Below, in pieces: positions 35,741-48,917 of a stretch of DNA of 64,000 bases. Position 1 is the first letter of the stretch, and each line of letters starts with the position of its first letter. Location of the stretch: positions 56,314,501 to 56,378,500 of the forward strand of contig NC_134111.1 of NCBI RefSeq assembly GCF_040939455.1, given 5' to 3'. The notes under the pieces were generated by a model. It ran no database searches, was not told where the DNA came from, and saw only the letters and a program-made list of their open reading frames with translations. Position numbers and translations under genes: made by a program. This DNA comes from Microcebus murinus. Its lineage: Eukaryota; Chordata; Mammalia; Primates; Cheirogaleidae.

Positions 35741-38700
35741 TATTATTTTAATTGTGTTTATCTTTATGTGTACCTTATTACTACTATTATTATTGTGTAT
35801 ATATAAAACCACTGATGGAGAACATGTTGAGGTCCCAGTAGGACACCACACCCATAAAGGGAAACAAAAATCTATATCTGATTTGAAGCATCTAGATGAA
35901 ATGTCAATTACTACCAGCTGCAATAACAATTTCAGAAATGATGAAAGTTAAAAGCATAAGATATTTTAATCTGAGTCCAAATAACAATGACCTATTTTCA
36001 AGAAACATTTATGTTAGAATATATTTTTTTAATTATTTTTTTTCAAAAAAACTCTAACTCACTCATTTCATCCATAAACTTTGCACTAATTCTCTCTGGT
36101 GAAGTAATTATTTTTTAAGTCTTAGTGTTTTGGGCTTCATGGTTCACCCAACTGCATTACCAAATTTGGTAATTAGTTTGTGAAATCCATGTTTAAGTAA
36201 GACTGAAATGTTGCATTCTGGGATTTGTAGTTCCCCTGGGCTGAAGACTGTACTAATGACTAGGAAGGTATTGACATATTCTTTCTTATGCATCCCTGGG
36301 GCATCCCTCACTAAAACTAAGTGAACACATGTGAAAGCAAACATGTGCTGCCATTGTTGCAATTACATTGCCAACACTGATACAAAATGTATTATAAATC
36401 AATGTTTATAGTCATCTGCTATTTCTTATAATGATAATAACTGTGCTAATAAATTTGCTTCAAAGCCCATTATACAATGCATAAAAATGATCAACTGTTA
36501 AGAATAATAGTCATTTGCTCATAGGTGAATTAAGTGTGGAAATTGTTATAGAGCTGTTATCTGTAGATATAACAGTTTTTGAATCAATAAATAGTTTACT
36601 ATCAATTTGATTCTAATTCTACTGCCAAACATTTCTGTTACTAATTATTACATTTCAGAGTCAGGATGAAGATGTAATCTGAAATTTCTATTCTACAGAT
36701 GAGATCTGGGTATAGATTTTCTGAAGTTATACATCTTTTCCTCTTTATCAGACAATCTAAAATACATCCTAAGTAAAGAAGAACATAGACAACTAAATTC
36801 TTAAAAGTCACAAAATGGTTTTTTTTGGCTTCTTGAGAGTTTTTAAATTATCAAACTTAAAATTTAGAAAAGATTTTAGGAATGCTCTATTCAAACCTAG
36901 TAGGAACGAATTTCTTTAAATATTTTCAACTGCACATAGTTAATTGACAGTCATTTCTCTCAAATTTGACTATCCGTAATACAGAAAAGTATTAATGTTT
37001 TAATCAAGTAAATGGATCTAAACTATTCCATAAAAAATTATTCATAGATTTTCTTATATTTATGAACATGATTTGAGGAATTATTTTTTAAAACCTAAGA
37101 GGGTTTGAAAATTATTAAACAGTATAACAGACTGACATCATTTAAATGATTCAAGAACACATGATAGAGAATATATATTTTATAGGAGGAAAAAACAGAG
37201 TAAGGTAATTCAAAGATGGGAAGCATTTAGAGATTGCCTATATGTGTGATTTATCCATGGAAAAAGTAACATTGCAATGAGCAAACCTTTTGCATTATAA
37301 AGAACTTTTGTTATCAGATCAGAGGTGACAAATAATACAAGGCATGTGGAATGTAGGCTTCACCACCCCTCTCCAGGCTTCAATACTGTGTGTATTTCTT
37401 AATAAAAGCTACCTCCCTCGGATGCTTTGTACCTTTCTACCTTCCAGATGAGACAGCACCTCATTTCCCTCTTCTCTGTCATCCCAGTGAAGAAACACCT
37501 CCATCAGCCACAAAGAAGCCACACTAGCTATTGGCCCAGGGATCAACTACCCAGCATCACCACTCCTGCAGCCTTCCTCTCCCCATCGCTAAGGCCACCT
37601 GTAGGGGCTCTTTACCTGAAATGATGGCCCATGACCTCCTTCTCCATCTCCCCTCAATCAATGACCTGGCTGGAATTCTCCCCCAAATCCCCCCGAACAA
37701 ATGCCGGCTGTTGATTTGAGTTTCATTGGCAGATAATATTGTTTGAAATATTACTCAATAGTAATTCATATTTGCATCTTACAAGCATGGGGGTGGAGAG
37801 GAAGAAATGAAATTGAGCAAACGATGGGAATGTTCATTTGTTTAATGTTAACAGCTTCTGATTACTTCATAAGTAGTAATCAGATGGAAGTAGATGTAAA
37901 ACAACCCTACCCCTCACCCTGTGAGAAAAAAAGTCTGAGTTTTCATATGAAAGTGTTCAAATAGCAGTTCAACAACCAACCACTCTGCAAGCTATCGCAG
38001 GGAATGTCTGCCTCCATCCAAGAGATTAACTGGATGCCTTCTAAGGTCCCATCTAACTCCAAGGTTCAGTGATACAATGATTCATTAATCTATTCAACAT
38101 TGATTGGGTAACTACCATTTACAAGGTACAAGGAGTAGCTGGAATCTAGAAAATTTGTATGCGAAATGTTCAACTTTTTGTCTACCACATTATATGCCAA
38201 GGTTTAAACTTAGAGCTGGGATTAGCAAGATGCTTATAATATCTACCCACCATTCTGAAATGACGGAAATACAAGAATAAAACCATTGTTTATACTGTTG
38301 AAGAAATGCAACTTTTCTTCACTTGATAGGGCATAATTTGTTTTTGTCATTGAGAAATGTGATTTTTCTTTCTTTCTTAAGCATGTAAACATTAATGGGA
38401 AAATTAAGCTGCTACGGTGGGCTTGTTTATTTTTTTTCTTTTCTTTTCACCAACAGTGTAGCCTTTTTCTTGTCTGTCAATAGAACCCTTCTTGCATGTG
38501 GGAAAGTCATGACACATGACTTTAGGAAGGGCCAACCTGCCCCCCAACCCACTGACTGGGAAAGGCAGTGACATCAGGCTAGGCCAAAAGAGCTGCCCAT
38601 TCCTGTTGCAGATGAGTTGACTGGCTCGAGGATGAAAACATGATTATTCAGGGATGAAAACGATCAAAGCCTGGAAAATCAGATTGTATATAATCTTTTC

Positions 38701-40084
38701 CTCTAAGGATATCTGGAAAGATTGTATTCACCAGAGTTATTACTAAATGTGTACGCAGTGGGCCTGATGTAACTAATTGGCCATCCTATCAGCCACATGT
38801 AGAGAGCTTGTTTAAGTGCTGGACACACAGAGCCTTAACCACATTGCTAGTATTCCTGGGTCCAGCTCACTTATATGCCCGATGCTCCTGCTTATGCAAA
38901 TAAACACATTCAGAGATCTAACCCACATTGTTCATGGTTTCTCCAAACTGAACTTACTTAATAAATACATGAAACAAATCAAAATCTTAAAATCACTGCT
39001 GTTTTTAAGGGTTAGCAAAAGAACTGCGTGTGATAAACTTCATTATAGAGCTGCTTTAAGATGCATGCTACCCTGGAATACAGTTTTTGAACAGAATGAA
39101 CTGTCGATCCTGAAGATCAGCTGTTCTCCAACATCTACTTACTGCCTGCACATTAAGCACCTCGAAATGTCTAAACAAGACTTTTATTGGAAGTAGTTGA
39201 GGGTCAGACATAAAAGACTTAAATTTTTTTTTAATATCTAATAAAAATCTTGGTTTTGACATTTATAATGAAATTTCCACTAATGATTTATTCAGTAAAT
39301 ACCACCTCTTCTTTTACCAAGTAAGAAAATAAAATGTTTCAAAACACTTTTGAAATAAACATCATAATATGACTGTCAAATTTAGCTTCAAATGATTTTT
39401 TCCTATCTCCATTATTTAATATATGTCTGGATTAACTACCATTATTACCCCTACCTGTCATCACTTAGATTATCTGTCACAATCACACAGTGATGAGAAT
39501 TGATTCAGAAGGAGTACCAGAGAATATATTTTCCTAGTTTAGCCCATAAAATCTCAGCATGACAGTATTTACAAGGTGACTGATGTCATCTTCTATATTC
39601 TGTTATCTTCTTTAGAGCAGATAGTCTGTCAAAATGTCTCAGCCACAATTTAAAAATTAAAATTAACAGAATTGCTGACATGTCTGAATAAATAGCTGGG
39701 CTTTAGGCTATCTGTATCATTTATTTTAAGAAATTGGTATTTCTAGAGTGTTTTGGCCAAACAAGAATACACAACCATACCGCTAGCCACACTAGGCTTT
39801 GCTAATGTTAGGATTAAGCCGTGCTCATTTGTTTATCAAATATTTGAGACCATACCATGCACCTGACTTTGCAAGACTTTCCAAGGACATGGAGATAGAG
39901 AGAGGCATTCGACACGGTGGTTGGGGCTATGCTGATATGATAAATGTGTACCCGCAGCATTTGGTGGTTGTCCCGGGCACTGACCAGTTCTGAGCCCTTT
40001 GCAAAGACCTCTGCAGCTGGTCTTTCCTATCCTCCCTCTACAGCTCCATGTGCCCAGACCTTAGGCAGTGAACTGGCTGCACCA

Positions 40085-40215
40085 GTGCCACCTAGGGGAG
40101 ATTTTGGAAAATGCAGATTTCCAGGTCCCACTTCAGAGGATACTGACTCAATAATAGGTTTGGAGTAAAAACTGGGAATCTCTGTTTCTTTTAAAACTCC
40201 TCACTTGATTCTAAT
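40085..40215. mobile_element. MER5-like DNA transposon fragment
   Basis: AATGCAGATTTCCAGGTCCC and CTGGGAATCTCTGTTTC with CTTGATTCTAATATAA resemble MER5-type hAT relics. Confidence 0.5.
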
Positions 40216-40429
40216 ATAATACACAACAATGTCTTGGAAGTATCTATTCACATATTTCTTCTTCTGGGGCTGGAAAACAGGGCACCAACGTTTGGGTGAA
40301 ATATTAGGGCATTGAAAAGCCCTCAAGTTCCCCAAATATCTCTATCCACGACTTATCGGGGTACCTGAAAATTTTCACCTTTGCAGTTGTTCTTTTAATT
40401 TTAGGCATTTTGTCTATATAGTTCTGATA

Positions 40430-40860
40430 ACAGAGCACAAATGAGGTCATTCCCCTGCCTAACACTTGTCAATGATTATTCATCAGCCATGGGATTAAGA
40501 GGAAACCCCCTTTCTGTGGCAAACCAGGCCCTCCATGTTCCAGCCACTGCCTACTTGCCTGTCCTATCTTTCTCATGCCCCCCCCATTCTCCTTCTAGGG
40601 CATGGTTAACCTACAAAACCACCTAGTGCTCTCCTAGTGCTCCACACTGGGTCAGTCCTGGGGCTTTGATATGTGCTTTTCCTGTCAATTGAGCTATCAT
40701 CTCACCTTTTATATACCTGGCAAGTAATCTTTTATGAAGACTATCTGGATTCCCTCCTATGCCCTTCTTTTCCCTATAATTGTGTTTTTATATGGGTTTC
40801 TGGTGAAGCCCCTACAAACTTATTGGACTTACTTGTTTAAATGACTATTCTCTAATGTTT
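40430..40860 (+). repeat. L2 LINE fragment cut by an L1 insertion
   Basis: GTCAATGATTATTCATCAGC, CAGGCCCTCCATGTTCC, and TTATGAAGACTATCTGGATT are L2-like. It ends where the L1 target duplication starts at 40861. Confidence 0.55.
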
Positions 40861-42142
40861 GAAACCTACTTTTATTTTTTTTAATTTAAATTTTTTTAAT
40901 TTTTTTATTTCAGCATATTACGGGGGTACAAATGTTTAGATTACATATATTGCCTTTGCCCCACCTGAGTCAGAGTTTCAAGTGTGTCCATCTCCCAGAT
41001 GGGGTGCACAGCACCCATTAGGTGTGAATACACCCATCCCCTCCTCCCCACTCCCACCTGCCCGACATTAATGAATGTTACTACTATATGTGTACATAAG
41101 TGTTGATCAATTAATACCTGTTTGATGGTGAGTACATGTGGTGCTTGTTTTTCCATTCTTGGGATACTTCACTTAGAAAAGTGGGCTCCAGCTCTATCCA
41201 GGATAATACAAGAGGTGCTAGACCATTGTTTTCTGTGGCTGAGTAGAACTCCATGGTATACATATGCCACATTTTATTAATCCACTCATGTATTGATGGG
41301 CATTTGGGTTGTTTCCACATCTTTGCAATTGTGAATTGTGCAGCTATAAACATTCTAGTGCAGATTTCTTTTTTATAGAATGTCTTTTGTTCCTTTGGGT
41401 AGATGCCCAGTAATGGGATTGCTGGATCAAATGATAGTTCTATTTTTAGCTCTTTGAGGTATCTCCATATTACTTTCTACAGAGGTTGTACTAGTTTGCA
41501 GTCCCACAAGCAGTGTATGAGTGTTCCTATCTCTCTGCATCCATGCCAACATTTATTGTTTTGGGACTTTTGATAAAAGCTATTCTCACTGAAGTTAAGT
41601 GATATCTCATTGTGATTTTGATTTGCATTTCCCTGATGATTAGAGATATTGAGCATTTTTTCATATGTTTGTTGGCCATTAGTCTATCTTCTTTTGAAAA
41701 GTTTCTGTTCATGTCCTTTGCCCACATTTTAATGGAGTCATTTGATTCTTTTTTTCTTGCTGATTTTCCTGAGTTCTATATAAATTCTAGTTATTAGCCT
41801 TTTATTGGATGTGTAGCATGCAAATATTTTCTCCCATTCTGTAGGCTGTCCATTTGCTCTCATGATAGTTTCCTTGGCTGTGCAGAAGCTTTTAATTTGA
41901 TCAGGTCCCATTTATTTATTTTTGTTATTGCTATGATTGCCTTTGGGGTCTTCTTCATAAATTCTTTCCCTAGGCCAATGTCTATAAGAGGGTCAGCAGA
42001 ATCAACATTGTTAAAATGTTTATACCACCCAAAGTGATCTATAGATTCAATGCAATTCCTATTAAAATACCAACATAATTTTTTTGCAGATCTAGAAAAC
42101 ATAATTCTATGCTTCGTATGGAACCAGTGAAACTTACTTTTA
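40861..42142 (-). mobile_element. Twin-primed L1 with inverted 5' piece and target duplications
   Basis: The 3' body (40875-41993) is in minus orientation: poly-T/A tail, ATATTACGGGGGTACAAATG, GTAATGGGATTGCTGGATC, CTTTTGATCAGG-type ORF2 text up to CTAGGCCAATGTCTATAAG. At about 41995 orientation flips: ATTGTTAAAATGTTTATACC to TATGGAACCAGT (to 42128) is plus-strand ORF2 lying further 5' in L1. GAAACCTACTTTTA (40861-40874) and GAAACTTACTTTTA (42129-42142) flank the whole unit. This is the standard outcome of twin priming. ORF2 is truncated and dead. Confidence 0.92.
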
Positions 42143-42748
42143 AATAATTTTCCTCCCCATTAAAAATGTATACACATATATACATATTTAGGGGGAAGGT
42201 GAGAAAGAAAAAGAAAATATGGAACAATGTTAACAATTAGTAAATCTTGGTGAAGGATTTCTATAGGTATGAAATTTTCAAAACAAAAAGTTTCAAAGAA
42301 TGGCCCATCTACACATATAAGGTTCAGCGTATAGGAATTATGTCATATTGCCCGCAGCTAACCTGTTACCTGACATATACCTCTAGTATGCTTTCATTAA
42401 CTATCGAATGAATCAATGGGTGGGAGGGATGGCATGTTATCATCTTGATACCTCTTGATGCATGAGCAAGAATGAACTTATTTTTTTTTAAGAATGAATT
42501 TATTTCTTATTCCACTTAATAAATTTTACCTAGTGGAAACCAGGTGGAAGTCTGTCTGAAGCTGGAAGGTGAGACTTGGCATGGTGATGGAGAGTTAGGA
42601 CTGCAGTAAGCTGGGCTTTATGAGCTGCTGAGATGCCAAATTTCTAAAGGCTGGAAGGTGCTAGATATGGTGTGCTTTGTTTTAATTGGTCCTCAGGCAA
42701 ACTATGGATACAAAATATATTCCCTATATTGGCTGCCATGTTTTGAGA

Positions 42749-42834
42749 ATTCTCTTTTCCTTTTGCTTTTTCTTTTCCTCTTCTTTTCTTTTTCTTTCCT
42801 TATTTCTCTTTCTTTCTTTTTGTCTTTCTTTCTT

Positions 42835-42905
<71 letters not shown>

Positions 42906-42915
42906 TTTCTTTCCT

Positions 42916-42948
<33 letters not shown>

Positions 42949-42951
42949 CTA
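42749..42951 (+). repeat. Long polypyrimidine tract (CTTT)n and (CT)n
   Basis: Irregular T/C sequence leads into a near-pure CTTT array (about 42836-42902) and then (CT)n. Almost 200 bases have virtually no purine. Serine/phenylalanine-rich open frames on both strands are artefacts. Confidence 0.95.
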
Positions 42952-43474
42952 GCAGGGGCAGGAGGAGACTTTGCACATACATAGAAATGTATCAGTCTAT
43001 TAATTTAGAATTTCCACTTTCGAACAGCAGAAATACTTGGAGATTATAATTACCAAACTCTATATTTTATCCATATATTTTGGACTTTTAAATAATAATT
43101 TACAACAAAAGTAAGGGCATACCAGTGACCTATTTGTCCAACTTTCTCCATATCTTACTTTTTTAATCTGCATCTGAAAAATAGTTGACTTTTGCAAAAA
43201 AAAAAAAATTAACTCTAGTTCTTTTTTGCTAGAGACATCTGTGTTAAGGAACCACATCAATCTGTTGTAAACTAGAGAAATTCATCTTACAAATGAGCTT
43301 CCACTTTCTATTTACATCTTAATTTGGGAGAAAGATGCTTCCTAAGGGTGTGAGGTGAACGGTAACCTCTCCCTTCTGTTCTTGGGAGTTAAGCACACTG
43401 TGTCCCCACCTCTCCAGTCTTCTCTGTGCCCTTCCTTAGGCCCTCATTTCCTGTTGCCTGTGTTAGAGTGTTTG

Positions 43475-43786
43475 TTTTTGTTTTTCATGGTTTTCTTTTG
43501 AGACAGAGTCTGACTCTGTTGCTTGGGCTAGAGTGCTATGGCGTCAGCCTAGCTCACAGCAACCTCAAACTCCTGGGCTCAAGCGATCCTTCTGCCTCAG
43601 CATCCTGAGTAGCTGGGACTACAGGCATGTACCACCATGCCCGGCTAATTTTTTCTATATATTTTTAGTTGTCCAGCTAATTTCTCTCTGTTTTTAGTAG
43701 ATGCGGGGTCTCAGTCTTGCTTAGGCTGATCTCAAACTCCTGAGCTCAAATAATCCTCCCGCCTTGGCTTCCCAGAGTGCCCAGCC
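43475..43786 (-). mobile_element. Alu SINE with strepsirrhine-type linker, 3'-shortened
   Basis: GAGACAGAGTCTGACTCTG, GCGTCAGCCTAGCTCACAGC, then the linker AATTTTTTCTATATATTTTT and AGTTGTCCAGCTAATTTC. The head end stops at CCAGAGTGCCCAGCC, lacking the usual CTAGGATTACAGGCGTGAGC block. Confidence 0.93.
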
Positions 43787-43930
43787 TAGGGTATTAATAA
43801 AGCCTTCTTGTCAGCTTGGTCCCATCTTTAAACTGGAAGAAAGTAGCAGCTGGGTCATACAAAATATAAAGAAACATTACACACCGTCTAAGATGCAAAA
43901 AAAAAACAAAGAAAAAAGAAATACTTCAAT

Positions 43931-44098
43931 CTATTTTCAAAAACTAAAAAAATCCATTTTTGTCCTTACTTTAAAAAAAGTCACATTCTTAGGTATTAAA
44001 AAACTCTATTTTCAAAAACTAAAAAAATCCATTTTTGTCCTTACTTTAAAAAAAGACATATTCTCAGGTATTAAAAAAATCTATTCTCAGGTTGAAAA
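43931..44098 (+). repeat. 75-bp tandem repeat, about 2.2 units
   Basis: Units start CTATTTTCAAAAACTAAAAA at 43931 and 44006, with a partial third at 44081. Because 75 is divisible by three, the 113-codon open frame here shows a 25-residue repeat; it is not a gene. Confidence 0.9.
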
Positions 44099-45218
44099 AA
44101 CCTAAGGGCAGTCACTAAATGAGACACTTAGATTAATTGACAGCAGGAGTAATAACATCTTTGTTTTTTTTTAAAGCTAGTCATTTAAAAGAAAAAACGG
44201 AATACCCGGTTTACAGTGTAAGCAGACTTTGTGTTGACAATGAGATATGGGGCTTTTAAGAGGAGCGGCCCATGAAAAATGGCTTGCCTCAAGACTCGGT
44301 CAAGACCAGCTTAATTTAAGTTTTCCTCTCCCACTTGGTTAGTCATTAAACTCAGGAAAGTATTTTGGAATCGGATCTGAGAAAAAGACATTCTGGCCAA
44401 CATCATAAAGCTGGTTATTTAAAGAGATGCTAAAAGGCACTACTTTCCCTTTTGGTTCCAACAGGATAGGAAACCACGGCTGTTCCGCGACACTTGAAAA
44501 ATGCACTCTGTCCTTTTAAGTGTGGATTTGAAATCGCTGCTTTTAAGGGTAGCATATTTTATGGACATTGCACCACCTCAACTGCCATGCAGAGCACAAA
44601 AAGGATTATGGACTTTCTCTTCAGTAGAGCATTAAATGGTTCCCCGAATAGCAATTTTCTAAAAGAGCAAATATATGTGGCATACCCTGCATATGTTTTC
44701 CTGACACTAGAGTCTATCTGTAAAATAAACTGTGGGATACAGGTAGAGTTTCTAGCTTATAGAAATAACCTTAGTTTTACCACTAACTCGAAGTAATTAA
44801 TTTAAGACACTTGAAAGCAAAGAAGAAAAATTTTAGTAACAGTAAGTAGTTAAGCTCTATTATTTTTGTCAGTCTCTTGCACAAAGCATCAAGGATTTGT
44901 TTTAGCTTTTGCTGTTCTTTTGAACTAGAATAGTCTACACTGTCGGGTCTGCCCACCCAGAAACTGTTAGCCTTCAAGTCCCAATTCCAATACTGCTCCC
45001 TCTCTGAAACTCTTTTGTCCACACCTGCCAAAAGCAATTCCTCCTCCCTGTGAACCCCTTTCCTACTGTCTTTCCACTTTTCTAATGTGGTTGTTACATT
45101 TCGCTGAATAATAGTACAATTGTGAATGACCAAGTTTTAAGTTCCGTAGATTATAAGCTGAGCGAGAGTAAAGACTGTCTTACTCATTTTTGTATTTCTG
45201 ATAGGGAAATAGAATATT

Positions 45219-45900
45219 TCTTTTTTTTTTTTCCAAAATGAACTTATTGCAAAAGGTAAAAAACCAAAAAGGTACAAAATCAGTGCTTTAATATTCATAC
45301 TCTGAAAAGACAGGTCATCAAAATTTTTTTCAGATAATTTCTTAAAAGCAAAATTTTAAAAACAGGAAATAAAAATCCAATTTCCATTCAATTATAATTT
45401 CCTAGGAGCCACACCATGGCCTCTTCCCTGGCCTTCCACATCTCCAAGCTCAGAGCATTGCACTTTGTCAAGTGCTAACCATCATTTGATGATTCGAAAA
45501 CATAACTGCCCACAGAGCCAATGTTACATTATAAGACAAAAGTCTCTTGAATCTCAATACAAACCCAAATACTTAATATATGTCCCAAATATCTGGGATA
45601 TCTTTCTATCATCTGATGGATCTCCCTGGAGACTCCAGTAATCGATAAAATCTATTCATGGTCTACACTACCAATAATTGAAGAGCCTTCACATTTTAAA
45701 AAATAAATGACTCCCATAACCTTGCCTTCATAGACGCTGAACATTAGTGATGCAAGAGAAGCACTCATTCTAAAGACCGATCAACACCAGGGCCTCACTG
45801 TCGTACACCTAGATTGCTCAGTACTGCGCATTTCTTCTTTCATGTGTCAGTAATTCCTGTTCAAACACCTAATATTTATTTCATAGAGAAAAGCTTTTAG
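45219..45900 (-). pseudogene. Possible retrocopy of an mRNA 3' end
   Basis: A T run at 45221-45234 precedes, on the minus strand, TTGCAATAAGTTCATTTTGG, a variant poly-A signal at the right distance from an A tail. The source gene is not recognised, no reading frame is visible, and the far limit is a guess. Confidence 0.3.
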
Positions 45901-46276
45901 CAATGTTCAGATAGGCAAACCTACTCCTAACCATTATATCTTTTCTTTCTCTTTCTATCCTCTTCACTTCACACCTTGTGTCATATCAAAAGGAAAATGA
46001 TTATTCTACAGTAGGAGACTATGCTTTAATAATTAATGTTGACTTTAAAAGTTGAAACAATGTATCTCAAATACATCAGTATAGTTCTGAGTCTATTTCA
46101 CAGTAATGGGGAGATTGTTTAAATAGATAAAATAGTTTCGTATTCATTAGCAATAAAGACTTTGTTGTTATAACTATTACTTAGAATCCGAAAAGTTCCA
46201 TAGAAAATGTTTGCGTGTTTCAAATACACATACGTGCTTTGTTCTCCCATTCAGCCATATAAGGAGGTTTAGAGTT

Positions 46277-46654
46277 AAAACCCCAAAGCAGCTGGGCGCG
46301 GTGGCTCATGCCTATAATCCTAGCACTCTGGGAGGCCGAAGTAGTGGATCGTTTGAGCTCAGGAGTTCAAGACCAGCCTGAGCAAGAGCGAGACCCTCAT
46401 TCTACTAAAAAAAAAAAAAAAAAAAAAAGAAAAGAAAGAAATTAGCTGGACAACTAAAAATATGTAGGAAAAATTAGCCAAGCATGGTGGCTCACGCCTG
46501 TAGTTCTAGCTACTCAGGAGGCTGAGGCAGAAGGATGGCTGGAACCCAGGAATTTGAGGTTGCTGTGAGCTAGACTGAAGCCACGGCATTCTAGTTCAGG
46601 CAACAGAGTGAGACTCTGTCTCAAAAAAAAAAACACAAAAAAACCCTAAAAGCA
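46277..46654 (+). mobile_element. Alu SINE, full length, with target duplications
   Basis: It begins GCTGGGCGCGGTGGCTCATG at 46291. The A-rich linker holds ATTAGCTGGACAACTAAAAA, the strepsirrhine-type duplicated segment. The right monomer ends GTGAGACTCTGTCTC plus A tail. AAAACCCCAAAGCA before and AAAACCCTAAAAGCA after look like a slightly decayed target duplication. Confidence 0.93.
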
Positions 46655-46949
46655 CCATTTTACCTAAATTTGTCCTTACTCTTTCTGTCAGTTATGTGGC
46701 CCCCACAACCCTCATCCAGGGTGCCATAGTGCTCCTCTGGGCCAATCACAACTCCTCCCCAGGGGACTTAAGGCTCTGCACACCAGACTCTTCCATGCTG
46801 GCACTCAGCCAAACTTCCACCTTGGAGACCACTGTTGGCTGTGAAGTGACAGCACTTTTCGTGGGATCAGTTGTACACTTCCAGATGAGGCTGCAGTGCT
46901 CAGCTAGTGCCAGGAAAGCCATGGCATACAACATAGTGGAAGGATCATG

Positions 46950-47130
46950 ACAAACTAGATTTGCTTAGCCAGTTACTAGATCTGAGCAAGTCCTTTAACC
47001 TCTATGGGCCTCAGCTCCCTGACCTATGAGCAGGTTACTATGCAAGCTAGAATGAGAGAACACATACAAAAGCAGCCTCTAAAGTGAACACGTATGCCAC
47101 CTATTCATGTAATGTTCCTTATTATGACCT
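46950..47130 (+). repeat. MIR SINE
   Basis: AGTTACTAGATCTGAGCAAG, CCTTTAACCTCTATGGGCCT and CAGCTCCCTGACC fit the MIR middle. Preceding 46696-46950 is an 84-codon open frame of no known family. Confidence 0.7.
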
Positions 47131-47694
47131 GATTATTGTACTGCTACTTTATGAAGATATTTCAGTGGTACAACCCGGTTACATGCAGTGCTTGTTATCT
47201 ATTTCCACAGGTGTTGACATTTTCTGATGTCAGCTAGAGTTAGATATAAATGCTGATGGCATATGTAAGCAAATATGTGATGTGATTTCACGGATGTGAG
47301 GAAAACCCTGAAGTTCATGATAAATCGTCTATCACATGCTGGCTAATCCCAACAACTCTGTTAGCAGAGAATATTTATTTTAACTTATGGGTTTATTTCT
47401 TTAAAAATATTCATATTATTATCCCTATACTTTTAGGAAGCACCCAGCTTTTGTATAAACCAAGGACCAGAAAGCTTTTACAGCCAAGGACGGTAGAGTA
47501 TGAAGAAAGTAGGTCCTGGAGGCAAAACGTAGTAGGATGGAAAAGTGCCTGTTCCACTATTTGTATTTGAATAACGATAATTTTTTGATAATTTTGAAGA
47601 ATGATTTTCTATTGGTGGAGTTTGTGGCACCAGAAACTGCCTGAAAGGGAAATGCATGAATATATGAGGGCAAGAGGACCTTCTATGTGCCACC

Positions 47695-47925
47695 CAAAAT
47701 CACATCATCAGTAGGCTCTGCCACTTAGTAAGTGTGGGATCCTGCGTAAGCACTAAGTCTGAGTTTTCTCATCTAGAAAACAGACATAATAACAGCACTT
47801 TCCTCGTACTATTGTTATGAAGATGAAATAAGATGATGCCTATAAAGTGCTTAGCACATCACTTGGCCACTGTTCAGTCTTCCATAAAAGTAACTATTAG
47901 CATAATCATCATTATTAATAGTAAC
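47695..47925 (+). repeat. MIR SINE
   Basis: CTCTGCCACTTAGTAAGTGT, GAGTTTTCTCATCTAGAAAA and AAAGTGCTTAGCACATCAC, in MIR order. Confidence 0.88.
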
Positions 47926-48917
47926 AAAAGTACAAGATAATTGTAAGATAGCAGAGTAAATACGTTAGAAAGTACATACTTCCTTTTGCAAGAATTTTAT
48001 GCCTTTATTTCACTATCAACATAGGTTATAGCTTTCTCTGTAAACCCTACTTAGTTAATTTAATTTTGAGTGTATACATTCTGTATGCAGCAGGCAGGCA
48101 CAATGAGTTTCTGGCTTCAAATATTTTTCTGATGAAAGAGAAAGGAAAACACCGCCACTTAATTCTGGCCTAATTGCACATGCCTGTTTGATGGTGTCAT
48201 TATCCTGCCCTATTTGTACAGGCTGCCCCTAATCCAGACTGGCACACAAATGACAGAACTAGATTTCTGGTCCGTCTCCAGTCTGAAATAGGAGCTGTAG
48301 CTAACGGAACTGCTGAAAACCTTGAGGGCCACAGCTGTCCTGCATGGAAATAGCCTCTCACTGAAAGCAGACCACAGCCCGCACTTCACACATTAATTGC
48401 CGTGTGAGTTGTATTTAACTCACGCTAGTTTTGAGCCCAGGGCCTCATGAAGTAAAACCTGGGCAAATCCCTGCAGTTGGTTGTGGAAATCTTTTTGATG
48501 TTCTTACTGTTACAATTAATATTGACAAATTAATTCTAAAAACGTGGATTAAATGAATAGAAGTCAATAAACTTCATTTTTCATTAAACTTTTCATTAAA
48601 TTAGAAAGGATCATTTTGTTTTTGAAGCTTTCATTCTATTTTTGTAATAAAACACAGTAGACCCAAGGGGAAAAAAAATTTTACAGTGTGGCAATGTGTT
48701 AATTAAGAATTCATACATCAACTCTTTAACTTTCAGGGGTTCCTGTGCTACAACCAAGTTTTTATAGTATCACATGGTTTTGTTGTCACTAGGAAATGTC
48801 AGTGACAAAAGCAATAAAAGCAAAAGACAAAATTAGAAAAAACAAAAAAGTTCTAACATTGTATTGAATCTGTGGACTTTGCCAGATTCAGTCAATTTTG
48901 ACTAAAAATGTAGGTTG

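Noticed and set aside
42658..42984. Phe/Ser/Leu-rich and Lys/Glu/Arg-rich open frames
   Set aside because: Direct translation of the CTTT/CT simple repeat.
43764..44105. 113-codon frame with 25-residue repeats as a repeat protein
   Set aside because: Explained by the 75-bp tandem DNA repeat.
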